From contig NZ_JADWYX010000006.1 of the NCBI RefSeq assembly GCF_016786355.1, forward strand, positions 59,494 through 123,493: a DNA stretch of 64,000 nt, given 5' to 3'. The notes below the pieces were generated by a model that saw only the letters and a list, made by a program, of their open reading frames with translations, did not search any database and was not told where the DNA came from. How positions within the stretch are numbered: position 1 is the stretch's first letter; each line of letters begins with the position of its first letter. The DNA comes from Frankia sp. AgB1.9 (GTDB taxonomy: Bacteria > Actinomycetota > Actinomycetes > Frankiales > Frankiaceae). Shown here one piece after another: positions 47,849-55,490 of this stretch. The translations under genes were made by a program, and so were the position numbers.

Positions 47849-49354
47849 GTGCTTCGAGCGTCGCGGACTCATGCCCGCAGATCACCGGCGTGGCGTCGAC
47901 CGGCGCCGCGATCAGGATTGCGTGAGCGCCGTCTGCCGCGCCTCGGCGCGGCACTCACCGTGTTGTTTGCTCTCCAACAACAGACCGCATTAGCCGGCGT
48001 GCCGAAGAGCCCGGATCCGGCGGACCGCTCGAAGGCGCCTGCGGCGATCGTCATTCTCGCGGACGAGGCGACCGGACTGAGCCCAGCTCAGATCGACGCC
48101 GAAAAACAGGCTGTCAGAGATGCTGTGGCTTACGAGCCGAACCCGGGGAGCAGCATCATCGTTCTCGGCTTCGGCAGCGCCACCCCAACCGGGGAACCGG
48201 CCGTTGACGTCGTCTGCTCGGCCTCCGGCGGGTTCGGGCCGATCGGCAGCGCCGGCTCGGGGGCGCGGTCAGACCTGAGCCGCTGCGCGGACGCGATACG
48301 GGCGCGGCCCGCGGCGCCGGATTCGACCTCCGACCCCGTCGATGCGCTCGACGTCGCGCGCCAGCTGCTTCTCAAGGCTCCGCCCAGCCGGCCACGCATC
48401 CTGTTTCTGCTGTCCGGTTCCGTCGGCGCGCTGGCGCTCGTCCACCCGGACCCTGGCGAGCCTCACGACACCGCCACGGAACGATTGAACCGGTCCCGGG
48501 ACCTACTGATCTCGCGAGTGCCCAACCAGCTCAAGGCCGCGGGAATCGAGGTCTGGCCGATCGGCTTCGGCGCCGCGGACACCCCCGTTCTGCACGATCT
48601 CGCCACCAACGCGGCGGCCCGCCCCGGCTCCTGCCCCTCCACCGAACAGTCGGGCCGCCAGCCACCGCCCGTCTACTTGGCGGGCGGCGACGACGAAATC
48701 GTCCCCGCGATGATCTCCGCGTTCGGGGCGGCCCGTTGCACGTCACCGCTCGACGGCTCGGCGGGCGACCCCACTCCGAACGGCGGGTCTGGTGGCGGCG
48801 GGGTCAGCACGCCAACCTTCATCTTGGCGGTCAGCCTCTTGGCCGCCGCCATCGTCGGGCTGGCTGCTGCCTGGGTCGTCACCTCCCTTCGAGCTCTTCA
48901 GAAGATCGCGAACACCCGGCGCGGATCGGTGGCGGGCCTGGTGATCTACCTGTTCGAGGCCGGGGCGAAGGTCGCCGTCTTCGTCACCACAAAGAGACAC
49001 GGCCAGGTTCTCCGGCTCAAGGTCGGCCGCGACACGTCGAACCCCGCCGAGCCGTACACGCTCACCGCCGTCGCGGATCAGGCCGACTATGACGTGGCGA
49101 TCCGACGGACGGGTGAACAGGTGGAGGTAAGACGGCTCACCGACACCGACTGGACCACGATCACCCCCGTGCGTGACGTCGTGTTCACCGTCAACACCAG
49201 CCTGGACGTACAAATTCTGGACAGTCTCGAGGCGGAGGGACGATCCGCGCCATGGAAGAAGTTCGCATCTTTGTCAGCTACACGACTAGGAATAACGAGG
49301 TCCATGGGCTCGAGCTCGGACAGGCTTTCGCGGAGTACCTCGAGGACGCGATAA
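47849..49354 (+). CDS. Membrane protein with degenerate von Willebrand A domain
   Basis: 501 residues, a paralogue of the protein at 44705. A signal-anchor (LGAALTVLFALQQQTALAG) precedes a vWA-like domain in which the metal motif reads ADEATGLS, so the DxSxS site is lost. Shared landmarks are LGFGSATPTGEPAVDVVC and EVWPIGFGAADTP, matching GFGSSDQPGQSPTDPVC and IWPLGFGSAQQAD in the other protein. One helix (FILAVSLLAAAIVGLAAAWVV, about 330-352) leads to a cytoplasmic domain of ~150 residues. GTG 47849 is chosen: GGGGGG just upstream and a promoter candidate at 47790; GTG 47816 lies in the -10. Its 3' end overlaps the TIR gene by 103 bp, unusually long. Confidence 0.75.
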   Translation: MLRASRTHARRSPAWRRPAPRSGLRERRLPRLGAALTVLFALQQQTALAGVPKSPDPADRSKAPAAIVILADEATGLSPAQIDAEKQAVRDAVAYEPNPGSSIIVLGFGSATPTGEPAVDVVCSASGGFGPIGSAGSGARSDLSRCADAIRARPAAPDSTSDPVDALDVARQLLLKAPPSRPRILFLLSGSVGALALVHPDPGEPHDTATERLNRSRDLLISRVPNQLKAAGIEVWPIGFGAADTPVLHDLATNAAARPGSCPSTEQSGRQPPPVYLAGGDDEIVPAMISAFGAARCTSPLDGSAGDPTPNGGSGGGGVSTPTFILAVSLLAAAIVGLAAAWVVTSLRALQKIANTRRGSVAGLVIYLFEAGAKVAVFVTTKRHGQVLRLKVGRDTSNPAEPYTLTAVADQADYDVAIRRTGEQVEVRRLTDTDWTTITPVRDVVFTVNTSLDVQILDSLEAEGRSAPWKKFASLSATRLGITRSMGSSSDRLSRSTSRTR

Positions 49355-50466
49355 AGAAATCCGACCAGCTGCGGAACACCACGTTCACCATCTTCAGATC
49401 GATGGACATACCGGCCGGCAGGACGTGGAGCAAGGACCTCGTCGAATATCTCAACAGGTGTAATGTATTTGTCGCCCTGTGCTCGCCCGAGTACTTCAGA
49501 GAGCGATGGCCGGGCCTGGAGTGGAGTTTTTTCCAGCACCGCCTCAGGTCTGGGAAAACCTTTTTCCCGGCGACCCTTCCCGAGCTCGTAATTCCAGTCA
49601 TCTGGACATCCCTTGATGATTACAAGCCGCAGATCCTGAAGAATCTGCAGATCGTCAAGCTCACCGAAAGAAGTCCAGACGCCACCCCGCTCCGAGGCTA
49701 CTACCTTGATTTGGATCCGTACGGTCGGCGGTTGCGCGGCGCCATGGAAAAGATAGCTGTAAGGATCGTGCAGGCGGTCAGGGCGGCGCAACAACTAGCG
49801 ACGACCAACAAGATGAAGATCGATGATATGGTGCCGGAGCTCGACGAAAGCCAGGTGTCCAAGGTGGCACCCGCTTTCGGCGGTTCCAATCATTTCATAG
49901 GACCACCAAAACCGTGTTCCGTTGTCCCTGCGGTGCCAGGTGTCTTGGGTAGCTGGGCTCCCTTCGGTCTTCCGGCAAACAGCTCGGCCATGACCTGGGC
50001 GATGGCCGAGCAGCACATACCGTACCTCCGCGCGGACAAAGAGATACAGCGTTACAACTTCAGGACCGGGGGCGACGAGACCTCGTTCGAGTCGCCGCCC
50101 GACATGACCGACAGCGAGGTGACCGGCTTGTTCCTGGCCGACAGCGCGCACCTGACGACCGTGCCGGCGGCGGGGGTTGCCCTCAAAACCACCTTCGACG
50201 GGTGGGGTAACGGGTCGGGTAAGCGACGTGTGCTCATCGTCAGCCCAAGCCAAACAGCCCTGGACAAACATTTCGATGATGCGGCGAAGAGCAACGAGCG
50301 CACTGTCGTCAACCTGGGCAAGGATAATATCGACGCTTTCACCCGCAGCCTGGCGGATGGCCTGGAGGCGCAATGGAAGGATCTGACCACACAGGAACAG
50401 GCCAGATCAGCGTCAGTGCTACCATCTTCCCCGCCGGTGCGCGAGGAGCCGAACGATGGAGCTTGA
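49252..50466 (+). CDS. TIR-domain protein (FxsC-like)
   Basis: 404 residues. The N-terminal ~150 form a TIR domain: VRIFVSYTTRNN, FTIFRSMDIPAGRTWSKDL, NVFVALCSPEYFRERWPGLE. The glutamate in WPGLEW is in the position of the catalytic Glu of NAD-cleaving TIR enzymes, so NADase activity is possible. The C-terminal ~250 residues contain no motif I know (TGLFLADSAHLTTVPAAGV; RRVLIVSPSQTALDKHF). The protein resembles FxsC-type TIR proteins of actinobacteria in size and start. ATG 49252 begins inside the vWA gene; GGAGGG lies ~12 nt upstream. Codon use is noticeably AT-richer than in flanking genes. It overlaps the next gene by 11 bp. Confidence 0.82.
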   Translation: MEEVRIFVSYTTRNNEVHGLELGQAFAEYLEDAIKKSDQLRNTTFTIFRSMDIPAGRTWSKDLVEYLNRCNVFVALCSPEYFRERWPGLEWSFFQHRLRSGKTFFPATLPELVIPVIWTSLDDYKPQILKNLQIVKLTERSPDATPLRGYYLDLDPYGRRLRGAMEKIAVRIVQAVRAAQQLATTNKMKIDDMVPELDESQVSKVAPAFGGSNHFIGPPKPCSVVPAVPGVLGSWAPFGLPANSSAMTWAMAEQHIPYLRADKEIQRYNFRTGGDETSFESPPDMTDSEVTGLFLADSAHLTTVPAAGVALKTTFDGWGNGSGKRRVLIVSPSQTALDKHFDDAAKSNERTVVNLGKDNIDAFTRSLADGLEAQWKDLTTQEQARSASVLPSSPPVREEPNDGA

Positions 50467-53386
50467 CCTGGACGAGGAGCCGAGCCTGGACGAGGAGCCG
50501 GCCGACGAAAACGGGAGGATCGTCACCTTCTATTCCTTCAAAGGCGGCGTGGGGCGGACCATGTCGCTCGCGCACGTGGCCTGGATACTCGCGTCGTCTG
50601 GATACAAGGTTCTCGTCGTCGACTGGGACCTGGAGGCGCCGGGCCTCGCCGAGTACCTTTTCCCGCTGGTCCGGCGAGACAGCCAGCTCCACCGCGGGGT
50701 GGTCGAGCTGGTCAAGAGGTACGCCGACGCGGCCGAGTCCTACCTCCTTACCCGGGCGGCGCCTGAGTCGACGCCACCCGCGGCCGAGGATCGCCGCAGT
50801 GCACGGCGCGGTCTCATCAGCACTCTGCCGGCCGAGCAGAAGGCAGCCTGGCTAAGCATCTTTCACGAGGCCAACCTGGCCGACCTGACCACATTTCGGG
50901 CAAACTATACAACAAGAACGGGTTCCGGTGGCGTGCAGATCGACTTCATGCCGGCCGGAATGAGCGACGCATTCAGCTACTCGCAGGATCTTTACGGAAT
51001 CGACTGGAAGTATATTCGCGACCATCTCGGCGGCGACGGTTTTTTGAACGCTCTGCGCGCCGAGATGAAGCGCCATTACAACTTCGTTCTGATCGACAGC
51101 CGCACCGGCATGACCGAAAGCGCTCTCGTCACCACCACCTGGCTGGCCGACGCGGTCGCGCTGCTCTTCTCGTCGAACAGCCAGAACATCGAGCGAACGA
51201 CCAATATTGCGGGCTGGATTCGCGGCCTCAGCGCCAACATACCCAGAGAGATCGACATACTGCCGGTCCCGTCCCGCCTCGAGACCGGAAACCTCGCGGC
51301 GTTGGAACGGTTTCGGCGACAGTACGAGTCGGCCTTCCGCGAGTACACGGACCCGGGGCCCGCCTTCTCGAGGCCGGAGTACTGGCGCAAGGTCCCGGTC
51401 ATGTACGACCAGGATTTCTCCTATTTTGAGAGCCCGCCAAGTCGCCAACCGAGCCAGGTCCTGGATTCGCTACAGTTCCTCGCTGGAGTGATCGCACAAC
51501 ACCGTGACGTGAAGCTCGCTGCCCCACCGGGCTGGGACGATTTTCTCGCGCGGTTCCGGCAGCAGCCGCCGGTCGCCTACGACATCGTCGTCATCAGCTA
51601 TGCGAAGTCAGACGAAAATTATGCTGACTGGATACGCTGGCTGCTGCGAGAGCATGGAATCGGTGTTCTGTTCCACCCGGCCGACGCCCACAACGAAGTT
51701 GAGCTACAGCGACAGCTCCGGGCCGAGGACGGTAAAATTGGGGATGAGGCCGGGCCATCCTGGTGTGTACTGCCGCTACTGAGTCCCGGGTATCTTAATT
51801 CCGAGTTCGGCGCCCGGGTCTGGTCCTGGGCCCGGCGCCAGCCCCGGGGGAAGGATGACAGGACCGTTCTGTCACCTGTGCTGATATCCGAGATCACCAA
51901 TGGAATGGTTTTTCGTATCCCATCGCCGACGCGCGGGGCATCGGACTCCTCGGAGGTGATCTCCACCAAAGGCGTTCCGTACGTCTACCTCGTCGGCAAG
52001 GAGAGGGAGGCGGCGCGAAACGCGATCCTCGCAGCGGTCGGAGCCCGGCACGACCCGGATGGCACTTACACGGAGCTGATTTCCGAGCGAGAGCTGGCGC
52101 ACCAGCCGGAGCCACCCTATCCCAGTTCTACGCCGTGGTCTGACCAGGAGCGACCTTCGGACGGGTACAGCGCGGAGAGGTTCTGGTGGCTGTTGACGCA
52201 GGCGGCGAAGTCGCCCGCGAACCGCGCGGACGACCTGCGAAACGCGAGGATGATCGGAGAGAAACGGGGCGACGTGCTGGCGTCCGCGCTCGCAAAGTTT
52301 CGGCAGGTCACCTGGGTGAGCAGTCAGGCAGTGTCGGACATCAACGATCTGGCCGCGGATGCTGCCGACGAGACACTGCGGCTCGCCGAGATCGACCTGC
52401 CGCTCCTCGGCGGGAACGTGCGCGGCGGCCCAGTCGAGCCTGCTCTCAGGATCTCCGCGTTTGACTCCGGTCGGCGGACGCTGAGATCCCTGGTCGACGC
52501 GATCCAGGACGCGCGCCAGACGGCCGGTATCCGAGCAAAGCTTGCGGAAGCGGCCGTCCGGCGCAGTCAGGGTGCCTACGAACTGGCGGGAAATCTCTGC
52601 CGAGACGCGCACTTCGACGCGTCGGCAGAGAAGTCGGCGGAGCGGAGTCGTTGTGATCTAGAACTGGCGCTACTCAGTCTCCATGCCGGTACCGCCCAGC
52701 TCGACCGTGACCGCCTGGATCCGCTCAAAGCGCGATTCCAGCGGGTACGCGACCAGACCCAGGACCCCGAAATCCTCTTCCTTGCCTTTCTGTACGAGGG
52801 TGTAGCCAACGCGTCGGCCGGCAAGATCGTCACATCGGCTCCACGGAGCGCGGCCGACTGCTACGAAAAGGCGTTGGTCGCGCTTGGTCCCGCGCCCTTG
52901 ATGGATGCCTCTGCTGCGGCGGAGGACATGCAGCGCCGACGGCGGCGGACGTACTGGTCACGGCATTCGCTGGTTCTGACCTATATGGCCGAGCTGGGAC
53001 GGACCGCTGAGGTCTGGGCAGACTCACTCACGGTCGGCGGTTTCGACAAGGCCGACCCCGACTCGCACTTCGCCGCGGCGCTCGCGCACGTCGCCGACTT
53101 CTGGCCGCTCTGTTCGCTTCCCCTTGCCTACGCACTCGTCAACGGCTCCAAGGAACCCGGCGTCGAACCCGGGGCGCATCGCGCGCGCATCCTGGCCGCT
53201 CTCTGGATCTACACCTCCTATGGCAGAGCAGGGCGACAGCCTGCGGGCGGGAATGTTCTCATCAAGCATTGTTTCGATCGCGCCAGGGAGCTGGACGCGA
53301 ACCCGTCTGTGGACGACTCGCTCCTGCCGCTCCCCGACGCGGCTCAGGTGGCGCGAGCACTGGACCACTACGAGTCGTCAGCCTAG
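50456..53386 (+). CDS. ParA/MinD-like ATPase fused to a TIR domain and helical C-terminus
   Basis: 976 residues. After an acidic start, the N-terminal ATPase has a deviant Walker A KGGVGRT (residues 29-35, Arg in place of the usual Lys), SLAHVAWILASSGYKVLVVD and the switch strand FVLIDSRTGMTE near 210. A TIR domain follows at about 373-500 (DIVVISYAKSDENYADWIR; LLSPGYLNSEFGARVW), but the catalytic Glu position is Val. The last ~400 residues are helical and TPR-like. The N-terminus is close to that of FxsT-like proteins of FxSxx-COOH peptide systems, but no Fxs peptide gene or radical SAM gene is present here. ATG 50456 overlaps the TIR gene by 11 bp. It probably acts with that gene's product as sensor or scaffold. 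Confidence 0.82.
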   Translation: MELDLDEEPSLDEEPADENGRIVTFYSFKGGVGRTMSLAHVAWILASSGYKVLVVDWDLEAPGLAEYLFPLVRRDSQLHRGVVELVKRYADAAESYLLTRAAPESTPPAAEDRRSARRGLISTLPAEQKAAWLSIFHEANLADLTTFRANYTTRTGSGGVQIDFMPAGMSDAFSYSQDLYGIDWKYIRDHLGGDGFLNALRAEMKRHYNFVLIDSRTGMTESALVTTTWLADAVALLFSSNSQNIERTTNIAGWIRGLSANIPREIDILPVPSRLETGNLAALERFRRQYESAFREYTDPGPAFSRPEYWRKVPVMYDQDFSYFESPPSRQPSQVLDSLQFLAGVIAQHRDVKLAAPPGWDDFLARFRQQPPVAYDIVVISYAKSDENYADWIRWLLREHGIGVLFHPADAHNEVELQRQLRAEDGKIGDEAGPSWCVLPLLSPGYLNSEFGARVWSWARRQPRGKDDRTVLSPVLISEITNGMVFRIPSPTRGASDSSEVISTKGVPYVYLVGKEREAARNAILAAVGARHDPDGTYTELISERELAHQPEPPYPSSTPWSDQERPSDGYSAERFWWLLTQAAKSPANRADDLRNARMIGEKRGDVLASALAKFRQVTWVSSQAVSDINDLAADAADETLRLAEIDLPLLGGNVRGGPVEPALRISAFDSGRRTLRSLVDAIQDARQTAGIRAKLAEAAVRRSQGAYELAGNLCRDAHFDASAEKSAERSRCDLELALLSLHAGTAQLDRDRLDPLKARFQRVRDQTQDPEILFLAFLYEGVANASAGKIVTSAPRSAADCYEKALVALGPAPLMDASAAAEDMQRRRRRTYWSRHSLVLTYMAELGRTAEVWADSLTVGGFDKADPDSHFAAALAHVADFWPLCSLPLAYALVNGSKEPGVEPGAHRARILAALWIYTSYGRAGRQPAGGNVLIKHCFDRARELDANPSVDDSLLPLPDAAQVARALDHYESSA

Positions 53387-53538
53387 GCCGAAGGCACGGA
53401 GGACCGGCGGAAGACCGAGGTAGGCCGCTCCCGTCGGTGTCCGTCGTGTCGGCTGGCGAGGTTGACTGGTGCAGCTGTGCGGGGCGGTCCCGCCGGGCTG
53501 GCCTGGCCACCGTGGGTGGGGCGTGGAAAGGTGAACGT

Positions 53539-54603
53539 ATGTCGCAGAACTCCCCCGTGCCGGGTTGGTACCCGGACCCGTCCGGGGCGCCGGGTACCAG
53601 GTGGTGGGACGGCGTTCAGTGGACCGGGCACACCCAGGCTCCGCAGAGCCAGCCGCCGGCCGCCCCCGTGCCGCAGCAGCAGCCGACGCCGGCGCCGGCG
53701 CCGCAGCAGGCCGCGGCGCCGGTGTATCAGAAGCCACCACAGCCGCAGGGGGCCTTCCAGCCGGCGGGCGCCCCGCCCCAGCAGCAGCCGGGCGGCTTCC
53801 CGCCCGGGCCGGGGCAGCAGGGTCCGGGGTGGCAGCAGGGGCCACAGGGCCATCCGGGCGTACAGGGCCAGCCCGGTGCGCAGGGCTGGGGAACGGCGCA
53901 GGGCAACTTCCCGCCCGCCCCGGTGCACACCGGGTTCACCCCGGACAAGATCCAGGAGCAGGTCCAGCAGCGGGCCGGTATCGCGCCGGGCGGGCCGGGC
54001 GGTGGCTCGATCTTCACCGAGCCGGTGCTGGTGGTGAACCAGAAGACCCAGTTCATCGAGGTCACGAACCAGTACGCGATCTTCGACCAGGGGGGCCGGC
54101 AGATCGGCTCGGTGGTCGAGGTCGGGCAGAGCACCGCGAAGAAGGTCGCCCGGGTACTCACCTCGCTCGACCAGTACATGACGCACAAGTTGGAGGTCCG
54201 CGACCCGGCGGGCAACGTCATGCTGGTGCTCACCAGGCCGGCGAAGCTGGTCAAGTCGAAGGTCATCGTCACCCGGCCGGACGGGTCGGAGATCGGCCAG
54301 ATCGTCCAGCAGAACTCGCTCGGGAAGATCCGGTTCGGCCTGATGGTCGGCGGCCAGCAGATCGGCCTGATCAAGGCGGAGAACTGGCGGGCCTGGAACT
54401 TCTCGATCGTCGATCACGCCGAGGTCGAGGTCGCCCGGATCACCAAGACCTGGGAGGGCCTGCTCAAGACGATGTTCACGACGGCCGACAACTACGTCGT
54501 CCAGCTGCACTTCCAGCTGCCGGATCCGCTGCTCAGCCTGGTCATCGCCTCGGCGCTGACCGTCGACACCGCGCTGAAGCAGGACTCTCGAGGCTGGAAC
54601 TGA
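53539..54603 (+). CDS. DUF2510 / scramblase-like (LURP-one fold) protein
   Basis: 354 residues. The N-terminus has the actinobacterial DUF2510 motif PGWYPDPSGAPGTRWWDGVQ (residues ~9-28). A ~115-residue Pro/Gln/Gly-rich linker follows, and then a ~190-residue phospholipid-scramblase/LURP-one-like beta-barrel domain (LVVNQKTQFIEVTNQYAIFD; IGLIKAENWRAWNFSIVDH; ending LIVASALTVD-like hydrophobic helix). Such proteins are usually membrane associated with unknown role. ATG 53539 has AAAGGTG 6 nt upstream. It follows the ParA-TIR gene by 152 bp in the same direction and may be in the same regulon, but an independent promoter is equally possible. Confidence 0.85.
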   Translation: MSQNSPVPGWYPDPSGAPGTRWWDGVQWTGHTQAPQSQPPAAPVPQQQPTPAPAPQQAAAPVYQKPPQPQGAFQPAGAPPQQQPGGFPPGPGQQGPGWQQGPQGHPGVQGQPGAQGWGTAQGNFPPAPVHTGFTPDKIQEQVQQRAGIAPGGPGGGSIFTEPVLVVNQKTQFIEVTNQYAIFDQGGRQIGSVVEVGQSTAKKVARVLTSLDQYMTHKLEVRDPAGNVMLVLTRPAKLVKSKVIVTRPDGSEIGQIVQQNSLGKIRFGLMVGGQQIGLIKAENWRAWNFSIVDHAEVEVARITKTWEGLLKTMFTTADNYVVQLHFQLPDPLLSLVIASALTVDTALKQDSRGWN

Positions 54604-54740
54604 GCCGGCGGGGCGGCAGGCCCGGCCCGCTCGCCCTGGAGCGGCCGGATCCGTAGCTGCGAATCCCGACAACGGCCGCCACGGCGCAGTTCGTCAACAA
54701 GTTCTTAGACATAACGCTGGGTGGCGGGCAGGATGGCCGG

Positions 54741-55451
54741 GTGACTCCGACATCAGGACCTCCGGAGGCGCGAAAGAAGAACCTTTTCGCGCCTCCTCCG
54801 GCCGGGGCAGTCACGCAGACCTCGCGCCGGCGACTCCCGACGGTGGCGCTGCCCGCGCCGCCGGTCACGGTAGCCGCGCTGGACGCGATCGACGCGGACG
54901 ACGGTCGGGTGGAGCTGCTCGACGGGCTGTGCGTGCTACGCCCGTGGCCCACGCCACTGCGCACCCGGGTGACCCAACGCCTGGCCGAGCTGCTCACCGC
55001 GGCCGCCCCGTCCGGGGCTCACGTCTTCCCGCACGGCCTGCGCGTCGAGATCTCCGCCCGGACGTTGGTGATCCCGGATCTGGTGGTCGGCCCCGTGCCC
55101 ACCCCGGCCGGGCCGCCCACCGACGCCGACCCGAGCGCGACACCGCCACCGGCGACCACGGCACCGGCCCGGATCACCGAGCCGCCGTTCCTGGTCATCG
55201 AGGTGGCCGACGAGCACACCCGCCGCTACAACCGCACGCTGAAGCTCGACCTCTACCGTGACCGCGGGATTCCATCCTGCTGGCTGGTCGATCCAGATCC
55301 GGCGGGGCGCAGCGTGACCATCGAGATCTACGACCTCGTCGACGGCGGCTACGTCCGTGCCGGCCGGGCCATCGATGACACCCCGCTCAGCGTCACCCGC
55401 CCGTTCCCGGTCAGGTTCATCCCGGCCGACCTAGTCGACCCCGGCGACTAG
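54741..55451 (+). CDS. Uma2 family endonuclease-like protein
   Basis: 236 residues of the Uma2/DUF820 family, restriction-endonuclease fold, cellular role unknown. Visible: VELLDGLCVLRPWP near the N-terminus, LVIPDLVVGPV (catalytic Asp), FLVIEVADEHTRRYNRTLK (Glu and Lys of the D-ExK pattern) and YRDRGIPSCWLVDPD. A ~30-residue Pro/Ala/Thr insertion separates IPDLVVG from the ExK strand, longer than usual. GTG 54741 has AGGA ~9 nt upstream. It converges with the flippase gene. Confidence 0.85.
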   Translation: MTPTSGPPEARKKNLFAPPPAGAVTQTSRRRLPTVALPAPPVTVAALDAIDADDGRVELLDGLCVLRPWPTPLRTRVTQRLAELLTAAAPSGAHVFPHGLRVEISARTLVIPDLVVGPVPTPAGPPTDADPSATPPPATTAPARITEPPFLVIEVADEHTRRYNRTLKLDLYRDRGIPSCWLVDPDPAGRSVTIEIYDLVDGGYVRAGRAIDDTPLSVTRPFPVRFIPADLVDPGD

Positions 55452-55490
55452 GCGACCGCCGGGCCGGGGCAGGGGCTACCGGAACTGGGA

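Noticed and set aside
50456..53386. FxSxx-COOH peptide system (Fxs genes)
   Set aside because: The ParA-like start and TIR protein recall FxsT and FxsC, but no precursor peptide ending FxSxx nor radical SAM gene was found in the window.
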